A DNA stretch of 64,000 bases from Haliclona indistincta (Eukaryota; Porifera; Demospongiae; Haplosclerida; Chalinidae), in the NCBI GenBank assembly GCA_964017065.1, contig OZ024786.1:1410888-1474887 (forward strand). The letters are read 5' to 3'. The translations under genes were made by a program, and so were the position numbers. Under the pieces are notes generated by a model. That model saw only the letters and a program-made list of their open reading frames with translations, was not told the DNA's origin and ran no database searches. Position 1 is the stretch's first letter. Every line of letters starts with the position of its first letter. Below are positions 43,808 to 55,433 of this stretch, piece after piece.

Positions 43808-46800
43808 ATGGAGGAGAGGCAACACGACAATGTCCTGCGCTATCTGCGTGATCGTGTGTATCCAGAAGGTGCTGAGAAGTCCGAGAAATATGTTCTGAGA
43901 AGGCTGGCAAAGAATTTTAAGATCAAAGCGCAGAAATTGTATTACGTCGACAAAGAAAAGGATGGTTCGGTGCTGGAGCGCTTGGTAATCAGAGGGCAGT
44001 CAAATGTAAAGGCTGTGCTTGAAGAGTGCCACAGCAGTGCTGCTGGTGGACACAGGGGCCGTGAAAGGACAGCTACTAAAGTCAGACAGAGATATTACTG
44101 GCCAGGCTACTACAAAGATTGTATTCAGATGGTAAAGATTGAAATTGCATGACTGTGACAAAGTCTGTGTTAGCTTGTGGTAGGACTATCTCATGTTCTA
44201 AGTAGGTGTTAACTGCCATTGGTTAGTTGTGTAGTTTGTGTTATTGTATCTTGGTCTTTAGTGGTGTGTCTGTTAGTTTTATATCACTGATTGGTCTGTT
44301 TGTGGGTTTTTGTATCTTGATTTGTCTGAGTTTGTATTTAAGTGTGTGTTGTCAGGAATAGTATGTTTTTCGATCTAAGTCGTGAAGAACTTGAAATCGC
44401 GACAATTATGTATGCTTGAATAATAATTTCTTAATGATAATTTAGGTAAAGGAATGTGATCACTGCCAAAGAAATGCTGTGCAGCTGAAAAGCTCGAATG
44501 ATGTTCTGCATCCAATCCCAGTACATCCAGAAGTTTGGTATATGGTGGGAATGGATCTAATTGGACCACTGAAGAAAACAGAAGATGGTCATCAATATAT
44601 CCTCACGATGACCGACTACTTCAGCAAATACGTAGAAGTGGTTGCCTTACCTAACAAGCAAGCTCCTACGGTGGCTGGAGGAATCTTCCAGGTTTACTGT
44701 AGACAAGGAGCACCGGTGAGAATAATTAGTGATCAAGGTAGAGAATTTCTCAATGAGGTAAAAGCAGCTTCATTCAAACATCAATCAGTATACTAATTGA
44801 TTTTTGTAGTTAAATGAGTTTCTTCACAAGGAATTCAAAGTGAGAATGGTCACTAGTTCAGCGTACCATCCACAAACAAATGGTCTGGATGAGAGAACAA
44901 ACCAAACTTTGAAGAAGTGAGAAACACACCATCAAGTTACAAATTAATTTAGTAATAAAAATAATTATTATTTATTGCGTAGGACGTTGAGGAAAATGAT
45001 GCGATCTAATGATGATGACTGGGGCAAGTATCTCAATGCAGCTGTGTTTTCTATCAACACTGCTGTCCAAGCCTCCACCAAATATACCCCATTTAGAATT
45101 ATGTTCGGAAGAGAGGCTCGATTTCCTCTGCAAGTGGAGGCAGAGTCATCAACAGAAGAAATTAGTCAAGAGAATTTATCAGCTGAGCAAGATTCATACA
45201 AGTTTGAGCATTCAATAACAGAGCAGGATTTGACCGAGCAGTATGCATTCGCATGTGAAGCAAAGAATGCTAGCATCTTCACCAAGGTTTCACAACACAT
45301 TGCCACTGCCCAGGAGAAGCAGAAAAGGAATTTCACAAACCGAAAGAGTATGGTTAAGTATACCATCAAGGTCGGTGACAAGGTGTTATGGAGGAATATG
45401 CTACAGAAGACAAAGAAAGACCACAAGATGGAGAATAGATGGCTTGGACCGTATGAAGTAGCTAATGCACCGATAAGCAAAGGTACTTGCTTTTTGCTGA
45501 ACAAGGCTGGTCAGCAATTGAAGAAGAGGGTCAGTTTGAGTCAGCTCAAGCCATACATATCAGCTCCAAATTCTTCCAGTTTGCAACAGTCTGCTTGTGT
45601 TGTTGAGAAAGAGTCCAAATCTACTAATCTTGTTTTGCCAAGTGGCACCAATTCGAGCATGTTAACCAAGGATGCCAGTGGATTTCTCATTGCAACAGAG
45701 TCATATGAAGGTATATTGCACCGCATTAATTCATTATCTTGCAAATAGTATCCAACGCCAATTGCCAATGTACATAGAATAATTATACGTATACATGCCT
45801 ATACAATGCTACTGACTATAACAACAATACGGTTTCTTCTCAAGAGCTAGTCAGTGTTTGTATTTTGTGTTGGATATCCTCTTTAATTTAAAGAAATTAC
45901 CAATGAAATAAATATTATGATTATTGATACATTATAGCTTTGCAAGACTACTGTTACACTATAATTTTCTCAAATCAGTCTTGAGGAATACTATTGTCAA
46001 TTGCAAGGCAATTGCATTCATTGATAATGTGTAATAAAACTATTCAAGTATCATGCAGCAGCTGTGCAGCCTCAAACATCAGCTACATGTAGTGCAGGGC
46101 TACAAATTCAAACTCATGAAGTTTCAGGTATTTTAAACCAATACACTATTAATATTATAATATCGCATCAAATTCAACATTATCTATTAGACTACTCATC
46201 AATACTGTTTCATGCTGACAATGATGGTCAAGTTGCATTTATTACTGCTGGAGATCTGCGTACCATCTCTAAAGGGCAATGGCTAAATGACCAAGTAATA
46301 ATGGTTTCTCATTTCATTGTTATTACTTTACAATAATACTTAGGTCATCAATTATTACATGGTGATGTTAAACTTAGAAGAATCTGAGAGACACTCATCT
46401 GTAAACAATAATTATTATACTTTAATACATAGCTTACAGATAATCATTTCATAATAGTTCCAAAACACTTCAACTCATCGAGCTTACTGTGTTAGTCCAT
46501 TTTTTCATACAAGCTGTATGAAATCTACTGGACCAAGCCCTATGTCATTTGTGAAGGTATAATACAAATTCCCTAACCATAATTATGAATTCTCACATAA
46601 TTTTGTACATTAAAGTGTGAACTGAAACACATTGATCGTCTTTTTGTTCCTGTTTGCCATCAAAGTCACTGGATTCTCCTGGTACAATTTGAACTCATGC
46701 AGCATGCAGGTATAGCTTGTTAACTGGTATTTTAAAAGGTATTTGATGTCAAGAACAAGAAAGTGATCAGTTATGATTCACTCAGTTCTACTTTTTTCAG

Positions 46801-47282
46801 CACAGGAGTTGATAAGATTGGGTAACATGCATAATGGCTTGTACTGCATTATTATTTTGAGCCATCATGCAGTAATCTTTTATCTGCAAGTTACAAGACT
46901 GAGATGGGAACTGACATTTGCTTTGATAAGTGGAAAAGACAGTCGTGCATTGTAAGCATTAGCCGCTATTTATTCACAGCATTGGCTATGCTCATGCGTG
47001 ATCATGCTTATATCTCATTTAGAATTTGCCAAGGCAGACTAATGGAAGTGACTGTGGAGTGCATTTATGTAGGGTAAACTCAGACAAATCAAAATTTATT
47101 CACAATGCAATTCTGTTTTTATAGAATGCATCGCTACTAGTTAGACACAAACCACTTCAGGTAATAATTTATTTACAACTCATGAATAATATGATGCTAT
47201 AATTCACATGTAGGAAGTCAAATCACTTAGTAGTCAATCTATCCGCAAGTCCCTCATTGAAGAAATAATGTTCAGGTGGTAA
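43808..47282 (+). CDS. Ginger-like transposase: DDE integrase fused to Ulp1 protease, multi-exon
   Basis: Exons read: 43808-44131, 44446-44757, 44810-44916, 44983-45710, 46059-46127, 46191-46294, 46344-46400, 46458-46556, 46616-46681, 46739 to about 46787, about 46870-46949, 47023-47073, 47125-47160 and 47214-47282. Phases agree wherever checked; the joins around 46787-46870 are uncertain. The N-terminus has the RVYPEGA motif and an HH-CC zinc finger (ECHSSAAGGH, CDHCQ). The core holds D (GMDLIGPL), D (IISDQGREF) and E (HPQTNGLDERTNQ). GPYEV near 45450 is the GPY/F module. Downstream exons have Ulp1/C48 residues: GQWLNDQ, catalytic His in SHWILL, Asp in ISYDSL, Cys in QTNGSDCGVH. An alternative stop at 45746 would release the integrase alone. 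No disabling lesion is evident. Confidence 0.8.
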
Positions 47283-47304
47283 AAGTTATATATGAGTTAT
47301 TATT

Positions 47305-48548
47305 AGGGAGACACGGTAGTGTCTCCCTATGTAGGGTTGAACGAGAAAACAAGATGGCGGCTACATACAATGTATTAGCGTTCAAACGCTGATATTTCGC
47401 CTGGTGATGAATTTTATACGTCCAAAGACACTTAAATCTGCTATCTGGTGTTGCCCCATCTTACAATAGCAAGGAGATTGCTCGAGATTGTTACTAAAGT
47501 GACGAACCTGGAAACGGTGAAAATCGAGTTTCGTCATCTTCGTTTTCTTCTTTCTTTCTTTCTTTCTTTCTTCTTTCTTTCTTCCACTCGCCTAGCACCT
47601 TAACGTGAGCAGTGCCGAGACCAAAACACCCACGAACAGTCGTGAAATTCTCCTGGCATGTGCCTTTTGAACTTAGCTTTTAGCGAAACGGCGATATAAA
47701 TTCCGCGACTTCTCGATCGTGATCCATTGTCAGCTAAGTGTTAGACGCCATTAATAATTATAGTGATTGCGCAATACGCACGTGACCAAGCTGTGGTTAG
47801 CACACGTGACCAAGCACAAGCTTGAGTATCGCCACGCCGTATAGATCACGGAGAACACATATTTGTCTGGAGTCTTCGAAGAACGGTAAGCTAGCAAGCG
47901 CAGAATCACCATTCTGCCTTGCCAGATAATTATAACCGCCGTAAACAAGTGTGGGTGGGGCTCGTATGCACTGTATTCATGCATGCGTAGGCGAGCTGAT
48001 ATCTACAGCATAAGAATTATTTAGCTACAAGTTTAAAATTGTTAATAATAAAGAAAAGCCATCAACAACAGGAAAACCAAACCAATGGTGGAGACAAAGA
48101 TGGCACAGCAATTGCATGATATTGAACTGCACTTCACTGAAAAAGAAAAAAGGACACAAACAAGAAAATTAAAAAGATTTCTATCGAAATCAAAAGGATG
48201 TAGGGTTGTGAAATCTACCACTGGTCAACGATGTAAACTAACAAGGAACAAGCATGGAATGGTAACACGATTGACTTGCTAACAGACCATAGATCCCTAC
48301 ATCAGTGGCTGCTGTAGTTGACTATAGCTAGTTCAGCTTGTTGCTGTTGACTGACACCTGACGTGCATTCAGCTTGTGACAGCTTATGTACAGCCACTGA
48401 TGTAGGGATCTATGGTCTGTTAGCAAGTCAATCGTGTTACCATTCCATGCTTGTTCCTTGTTAGTTTACATCGTTGACCAGTGGTAGATTTCACAACCCT
48501 ACATCCTTTTGATTTCGATAGAAATCTTTTTAATTTTCTTTTAATTTT
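47305..48548 (+). mobile_element. Non-autonomous Helitron-like copy nested in Ginger
   Basis: Left end TTAGGGAGACACGGTAGTG and 460 bp after it match 34149-34610; right part ends in the palindrome 48162-48540. The body matches 42351-43202 inverted. It lies directly after the transposase stop. A 65-codon ORF at 48085-48282 runs into the palindrome and ends MVTRLTC. Confidence 0.8.
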
Positions 48549-48570
48549 CTATGTTTATGCACTATTATAG

Positions 48571-49629
48571 CTCAGCTAACTTTGTATTGAATGTTGAACA
48601 AGAGCCTGCAGATTATCTTCTTTTTAAGAATGAAACAGAGAAATTGTTTGGAAAACTGCAAAACGTATGTGCATGATATCACTGAATAGTTTAATTGTTA
48701 AGCATTGATTTATTTTGTGTAGATTGTGCTAGATGATATCACGGACATGGATTGTGATGAGAGTAGTGCTAGTAGTGAAGAATTAACCTCACCGTCGCCA
48801 GACATGTTCCAACATTTCGAAGGTAGCTATAGTGATTGTATGTGACAGGATATCCTTCATGTACACAATAATTTTAGGAACGGAAGAAGATCTTTTGATA
48901 CCAGGGAATATTCCAACTATACAATTGAAGGACTTAACACCTGAAGAAGAGTTGTTCTTCTTCGCTAGTGACAGAGATTTATACATTTCTGGTCTTCAAA
49001 TGATTGTCAATTGTAGCAGGTTAGCTGAGAATAACTTTGAAGATAATCATTAAGTACGGTCCTTTTATAGTGATGGTCCTTTTAGACGAAGTGACATTGT
49101 CTCATCACTTAAGAACCGAGAGGTATGCCATATAGCCTGTATTATGCAGCATTCTGCATTACTGCTCCTATACAATAGGAGGAGCTCATTCAGTTAGCAC
49201 GTTGTCCTGATAAAAGCTATTTTTATCAGGGCAATCGTAGTTCTTTTCCTTCATCAATATGGCCATTGCAAGGTCAAGGAATTGTAAGTGCTCTGAATAA
49301 AGCATGTGCATAATGAAGATAAAATGAAATTATATAGCCAGATGAAATCTACCATTACTTATCAACTCTGTGCAAATATGCAGTCAAGGGTGATGTCCAC
49401 ATTTGCCCAACTACTACTACAAGAGACATTCTCTGGCACGAAGTAAGATTTACATTATAATAATAGCTATGTTTTTGTAGTATTCAAACAAAATTAATAA
49501 TTATAATAACTTTAATTATTATGATTTATATTTTAATAGGCAATGATTACTATCATCAGTGGCTATTTTGGAGTGTCTATGGAAGAAGCACTAGCTGCTT
49601 ATGAAAAACATGAGCTACCTACGGCATAA
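48571..49629 (+). CDS. Second spliced gene inside the Ginger-like element, unrecognised
   Basis: Exon-like blocks with GT..AG borders: 48571-48664, 48723-48822, 48878 to about 49020, about 49057-49122, 49179-49283, 49338-49442 and 49540-49629 with stop TAA. Phases fit for most joins; the join near 49020-49057 is doubtful. Sequence is acidic first (DDITDMDCDESSASSEEL) and then has conserved-looking blocks (LARCPDKSYFYQGN, YHYLSTLCKYAVKGDVHICP, YFGVSMEEALAAY). No catalytic motif or family is recognised. The 5' end is not found and may have been displaced by the insertion at 47305. It may be a cargo or accessory gene of the transposon, or the tail of the transposase transcript. Confidence 0.5.
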
Positions 49630-50417
49630 CTTACATGGCACAGACTACATGACATTATTGTGATGTATAATCAATCAACTGCATGGGGGTGGTCTTTTTA
49701 GATCTTCAGATATTTGAAATAGCTCTGCATGCATTACTAAACTAATAGAGGTAATAGATGCACAAGATCGATCAGTGCAAGTGAGACACTGTCAGGGGGT
49801 ATCACAAAGCCACCATTGAAAGCTAAATGCTCTAGATCTTCAGTTAGACTATTGTTTAGAGCAGTCATTCGCCGTGCAATCGAAGTCTCTCCTGTGTGTA
49901 ATCTACGATGAGCTATAGTGCTCACGAATGAATACGCGCGCGAGCGAGTGGGAAACACATATCATCGGGGAAACACATATCCGCGTGTGGGGGAACAGAT
50001 ATCACTGCTAATTCATCAGGGGGAACACATATCTCCGAGGGCGTGGCTGGGGATATCTGTTCGGGGGAACAGAAAAACAGGGGGAACAGAAAAACAGGGG
50101 GAACACATATCTCCGTTACAGTGGTACTTGATGTTGGTAAAAGGCAACCTATGATCACCTACTAAGTGTGTTTACATAAGGCAGTCTACTATACATACAT
50201 GTGGTCAATTGCAATTTTACTGTCTGCAAGTACCCCAGACCTAACATGGTAGTATTATGCCCATACAATTGTGAGCTTAGCACATGGTAATAGTGTTGAT
50301 GACAAAAAAATTGAACATTTGCATAAACACAAGTACTCCTGATATGTGAAAACTGGATAAGTGAAGGTTTACTGTATGGACGTACTCTGTGCTTACTTTG
50401 CATTTTCTCCCCCACAG

Positions 50418-50709
50418 AATGTATGTGCGAGGTCTACCCAAACACTCAATTTTTTCCACTCTGTGAGACTGCACCTTGTCGTTGGTAGAGTGGCTGAGTA
50501 TCCATTGTGGCTGGTTAAAATTTCTAATGCCGGCATATTTGGGGAAACCAAGACAGTCTCTTTATATTGCCGAAGATCAACCAAAGGTAGATTACTGTTT
50601 TGCTTAACTGTCTTATTAATTACTATTTTTGCTTGTAGGTGATGATGATACCAATGAAATTGTTCAACCAATAGCTATACGAAACATGTTCAAAATAAAG
50701 TATTATTAA
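50418..50709 (+). CDS. 3' end of an unidentified spliced gene
   Basis: Exon 50418-50586 (acceptor CCCCCACAG, donor GTAGAT, phase 0 to 1) and exon 50639-50709 (acceptor GCTTGTAG, phase 1, stop TAA). Residues include RVAEYPLWLVKISNAG and TKTVSLYCRRSTKG, then a short acidic-to-basic tail. AATAAA occurs at 50694. The family is not recognised. It lies outside the Ginger right TIR, so it may belong to the host gene that Ginger interrupted. Confidence 0.45.
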
Positions 50710-50780
50710 GAAACTTTTATTAAAATTTTTAGACAATTATTATAAATTTTTATAAATAAAATTAAGAAAAATGGATACAA

Positions 50781-51199
50781 ACAAGAAATAAAAAGATTTC
50801 TAACGAAATCAAAAGGATGTAGGGATGGTAGATTAGCAATGAAGAAATCTGTCACTGGCCCCCAATGTAAAAAAACAAGGAACTACACTGGAATGGTAAG
50901 ACGATTGACTTGCTAACAAACCATAGATCCCTACATCAGTGGCTGTACATAAGATTTTGATTATACAATATTTAGTCACAAACTGAATTCAGCATGTCAG
51001 ATGTCAGTCAAACTGCTATTGTCGGCCACAGCAGCGGCCACTGATGTAGGGATCTATGGTCTGTTAGCAAGTCAATCGTCTTACCATTCCAGTGTAGTTC
51101 CTTGTTTGTTTACATTGGGGGCCAGTGACAGATTTCTTCATTGCTAATCTACCATCCCTACATCCTTTTGATTTCGTTAGAAATCTTTTTATTTCTTGT
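50781..51199. repeat. Palindrome, copy C
   Basis: A solo 419-bp palindrome of the family at 41961 and 48162. Its arms are extended by an inserted GGTAGATTAGCAATGAAG segment present in both arms. It stands alone, which shows the palindrome can move or persist without the rest of the Helitron-like ends. Confidence 0.85.
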
Positions 51200-51423
51200 A
51201 TCTAATGTTTTGCACAGTCACAGTGCATCAATGGCAGTTCTTCACAAAATGTTAAATAGAACATAAACTACTGCACTCGTTCTGAATATTGTTGGTCAAT
51301 AGGGGCCTTATTGGCACATTGAAGTTGCAGTGAGAGTATCCTCAACTGAATACATTTATAATATCATCTGCATGATGTATATGATACAGTGGACTTTATT
51401 GTGTATCAATAATCGTCTCAAAG

Positions 51424-53063
51424 ATGTTCTATATCTGCCGGACTTTTAAATCACTATTGATTTCCTCTTCCTCGTCTTTTGAATCCATGGCTGGTCTGTC
51501 ACACTCTTTTGGCCATCGTCAGCAGTACTGGAAGCAATGTTGGAGGAGAATACCAACAAGATACTACAGCAAAGTATTGTTGCTAATAATTATGGGTGGT
51601 GTTGCTTCACTTCTCCTGGGATATAATTCAGGATTATCCGAATAATATAGAATCTGTTGTAAGTATAGTTGTGTATTTTTTCATTTGCATTTGCTCCTTT
51701 GGTTGGCTGGCTTGCTGATGTTAGATTTGGAAGGTACAAAATTATTAAATTTGGCTCACTTGCCTCATTTCTGGCCTGTATTCTGTACTATAATATTATT
51801 GCGATGGTAACTATAGGAAGAGCCTCTACACTGAGTAATGTGTTTTTATCATTAGCATTTGTTATTGCTGGCTTTGGGTACACTTGTTACTTAGCCTCCA
51901 TACTTCCCTTCTTAACTGATCAGATTGTTGGTGCCACCTCAGATGAGCTTAGTGCAGTGGTGCGCTGGTATTACTGGGCAATAAACATTGCAACTTGCTT
52001 GACTAACATTATTGCTTACTATGGCAAAAAAAAGCATTTTGATTAGCAATGATAATATCAGCTTGACAACCTTCCTTGCTATCATTCCTCTTGCTGTGAT
52101 CATTATCAGTGACTGCTTGTGTCAGCAGTGGTTGGACAGGACTCATAAGGTCACTAACCCCATCAAGCTCATCATACAGGTACTCAACTACACTAGGAAG
52201 CACAGATACCCTGAGAGACGCAGTGCCTTCACCTATATTGATGAGGAACAGCCTTCACGAATAGACTATGGCAAGGAAAAATTCGGAGGACCCTTCACTG
52301 AGGAGGAGGTAGAGGATGTGAAGACTGTGTTGCGGTTGCTTTCCTTGGTCATATGCTTCAGCCTCAGTGTTAATGCTTTAGAAAATTTTCATATAATACT
52401 CCCTTTATTCACAATGGGACATTCTGGGTCAATCAAGCAATCTTGCATTGGCTGTTTCCTCTACTATTGATTCCACTTTACCAGCTCCTACTGTACCGAT
52501 GTTTTCAACATGTCAGTCTAAGTATGTTACAAATCATTAGTGCAGGCTTGTTCATTTGTAAACTTGGCTACATTGTATTATCAGCATTAGTAGTTGCTGA
52601 TGTATTCATCTCTGAGAATGTATCTTGTATGGCAATAGTAGACAATCCAGGACAGTATTTAGAGTGGTACTGGAAACTTCCATTGTTTATTGTTTATGGT
52701 ATTGGAAAAATAATAATCGGTGTACTTCTTTTTGAATTTGTCATCGCTCAGTCACCTGACAAAATGAAAGGATTAGTTTTTGGTATAACAATAACCACTC
52801 GTGGTCTTGTTTTCTTTATCTTTTTCAAGTTTATTTATAATCAGCTAACTCTGTGTTGTTTATTGTTTGTGTCATTTGGTCTTGTTGCACTTTTTGCGAT
52901 CTTCCTGATCCTTTCCAAGCGCTACATACTACGTGAGAGGAACAGAGAGATCAACATACAGGCCATAGTGGAGGAACACTATGAGAGGTACATGGATCAG
53001 GAGGAGGAGTACATGAGTGAACAGCGACACCTTAGAGATACAGAAACTAATGATAATTTGTGA
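51424..53063 (+). pseudogene. SLC15/POT-family-like peptide transporter, frameshifted
   Basis: Four consecutive frames give one membrane protein: WRRIPTRYYSKVLLL, then PLVGWLADVRFGRYKII (the Gly/Asp/Arg loop of the POT family after TM2), RWYYWAINIATCLTNIIAYY, a hydrophilic loop RKHRYPERRSAFTYIDE, and C-terminal TM segments with FVIAQSPDKMKGLVFG and RERNREINIQAIVEEHY. Proton-coupled oligopeptide uptake is the family role. A stop near 51643 and indels near 51665, 52020 (in an A8 run) and 52430 break it. The conserved N-terminal ExxER motif is not seen. The homopolymer indel could be a sequencing error, but four lesions favour a pseudogene. Confidence 0.75.
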
Positions 53064-55433
53064 CGAAATCTGACGGTATGGTGATACTTCTAGTTATAGT
53101 GTTGAATTAGTATATAATTTGAGTCATTATCTATGATTGTGTTCTCTGATGTAGTTAGATATTATGCTGTGTACTTGTTTATAAAAATGCTATTATTGGT
53201 AATGCTATATATAAGAATTACTGATTGCTTCCTAGATAATACATTTCTTTAAAACTATTTCAAGACAAGTCAATAGCTGTTTGAAGTCATACATCTGCCC
53301 AATGATGTCGCATTAAAATCCCAAATATCAAAACTTTTGTTTTGATTTAAGTTGTATAAATATTTTGACTTACAGTTTTATTTTGACATGATGTTAATCA
53401 TCAAAATTAATAATACAAGCGACTGCGGTCACTGCACTCAAGCAGTGTGCCTTTGATGAGGACAAGGTCTCGTACAGGATGAGGCTACTGCCAGTTCATC
53501 TCTCATGTAGTGGTGGGGGCTTGTGTTGAGACAAGTTCACCACAATACTACACGATGTAATATTCAAAGAAAGCTATAGTACTGCATGTAGTTGGATGAT
53601 ATGTTGTGAAAAACTGTTATTAATGTATACTCATCACATGCAGAGTCAGAAATAAAAACAATTGAGATATATTTAAACGTACATACACACGAAGCACATT
53701 TTTTAAAATACAAGCAAGTCCACATCTACTGTTTTCTCAGAAACATTAAGTGGAGTGACAAACTGCTACAAGATTCTCTGCTGTGTGTGTAGCTCCGCTT
53801 TTCTCACCATAAGAAAATTATCAATAGCTTTGAAAAGGTAAATAAATTGGACAGGTAACATATTGGAATAGTCCAGGAAATTTGATAAAATAAAAACTAT
53901 AGCTTAAGCTTAATGGAAGCAGATAATCTTTAACTAAAAATTATCACCAGACTCACAGCTGTTCACAGCAGTAAAAATGTAGGATTTGAGGCAGCTGGGT
54001 ATGCAAGGTCACTATCAGAAGAGCCAGTGCAAAGAGTTTTTCCTTCTAAAGCAAAGATGAAACAAAATAGCCAATTGTCAGTCTATCAGGTTATCACGGT
54101 TATCAGTCTGGTTATCAGTCTTCATATTCTTGAAGAAGACTAGCTAGGAGTTACACATTATGTGAGTGCAAGGTGACCCAGTAAGCATACTAGCTAGTAA
54201 AATCAGTATAGCATAATAGACATTTCCTGATTAATTTTACAATCAGTCATCACTTTTTTGCTCAAACAGTTTACATTTACATGACGTTACATGTAGACTC
54301 AGATTGCTATAGTATGAAAAAAGTGATGTACTCCTAGCTTTCGTATGAGAAAGCCACAGTCACTTAATTGTGGCAGCGAATAAAGCAAGAGAAAATTGTT
54401 GTAACACTCTGAAGTAGATCACAAATTAGCTTGTACATGTGTATACGAAATAGCCTGATTGAGATACAGAAATGTATTTTATAATAAAATTATTACAGTT
54501 GTTTTGAAGCACACTTCAATAGTGGCAATAGATAATTGATAAACATTGATAAGTAGCTTATTTGTTTCAAATAATGTTTTGAAATTTGTCTGCAAGCAAT
54601 CACTTTTAACAGTGCATGGTCACCTCTCTAGATTCACCTGGAAGAATCTAGAGTGGTCTACATAAAAATGGTTTACCACACTACATGTTAGAACTGAACC
54701 AAGACGAGGCATGATTTATAATAATATTATAGTCCAAACACAGCCAAACCATTTGTGAAGTAGCCATGCACCTATGGTAGGAATACCGCGGTTCAGTGGT
54801 AGCACATTCCTTTCAGTTAATTTGTAGCAGGGATGATACTGCTTGATTCAGGATTGCAGTATAGAAATAGGGCTATATTATCCTAACCCCCTAGCCTATA
54901 TTATTTTGCTTGTTTATTTAGTGATAATAAAATTAATAACAATATAATTATATTTGTCTGCTATTCTCAAGCTGAAAAGTATGTCCTGTTACCGTAGAGC
55001 GCAAAATTTTCATCTACAGTAAAAAAAATATCATCTATATTAATTTTCATGTGTTTAATTTTTGCCGCATGGACGGACGTCAAAAATATTCAAAACCTGA
55101 AAAATTCCCAATCTGATTTCATTATAATATTTTCTTCACAATAAATGCAGCATTGTATTCTACTCTATAAGTCTGCAGTTTTCCTATTCATTTTATCATA
55201 ATACGCTTTGTCTTACATTAAACAATAATAATCTCTCAAATACAGAACACTGTTGGCTCAAGATAAGAGATGCAAGTAGTGAGACAGGACGCTGGTAGCT
55301 ATAGCGATGATCTAACGCAGGTTGTGCTCAGAATGAGCATCTTTGAAATAATAATATTTCATGTAATTTTTTTGAAAAAAATCAGTCGTTTTTCGGAACA
55401 ATAAAAATGTCAAATCCGTGCGTATTTTAGTAA
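53064..55433. other. No gene recognised
   Basis: About 2.4 kb of AT-rich sequence after the transporter copy. No splice-supported exon, clear TIR or tandem array was found. Confidence 0.5.

Larger units (their letters stand above)
43606..50120 (+). mobile_element. Ginger-like DNA transposon with integrase and Ulp1, 6.5 kb
   Basis: TIRs start TGTAACGGAGATATGTGTTC (43606-43700 and inverted 50009-50120), flanked by a 4-bp duplication GTGG at 43602-43605 and 50121-50124. The right TIR has an extra 17-bp tandem unit. Published Ginger1 elements have 40-270-bp TIRs, 4-bp duplications, a Gypsy-type integrase with GPY/F and a fused OTU or Ulp1 domain, and this copy matches that description. Usual Ginger1 targets are CCGG or CCGT, so GTGG is a departure. 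It carries two spliced genes and a 1.2-kb nested element. Confidence 0.85.

Noticed and set aside
43808..45748. Endogenous retrovirus or Gypsy LTR element
   Set aside because: No LTR, protease, reverse transcriptase or RNase H is present. TIRs with a 4-bp duplication and a Ulp1 domain fit Ginger.
51424..53063. Intact SLC15 gene split by introns
   Set aside because: The frame changes lack GT..AG borders, and one lies in an A8 run, so they look like indels and not introns.
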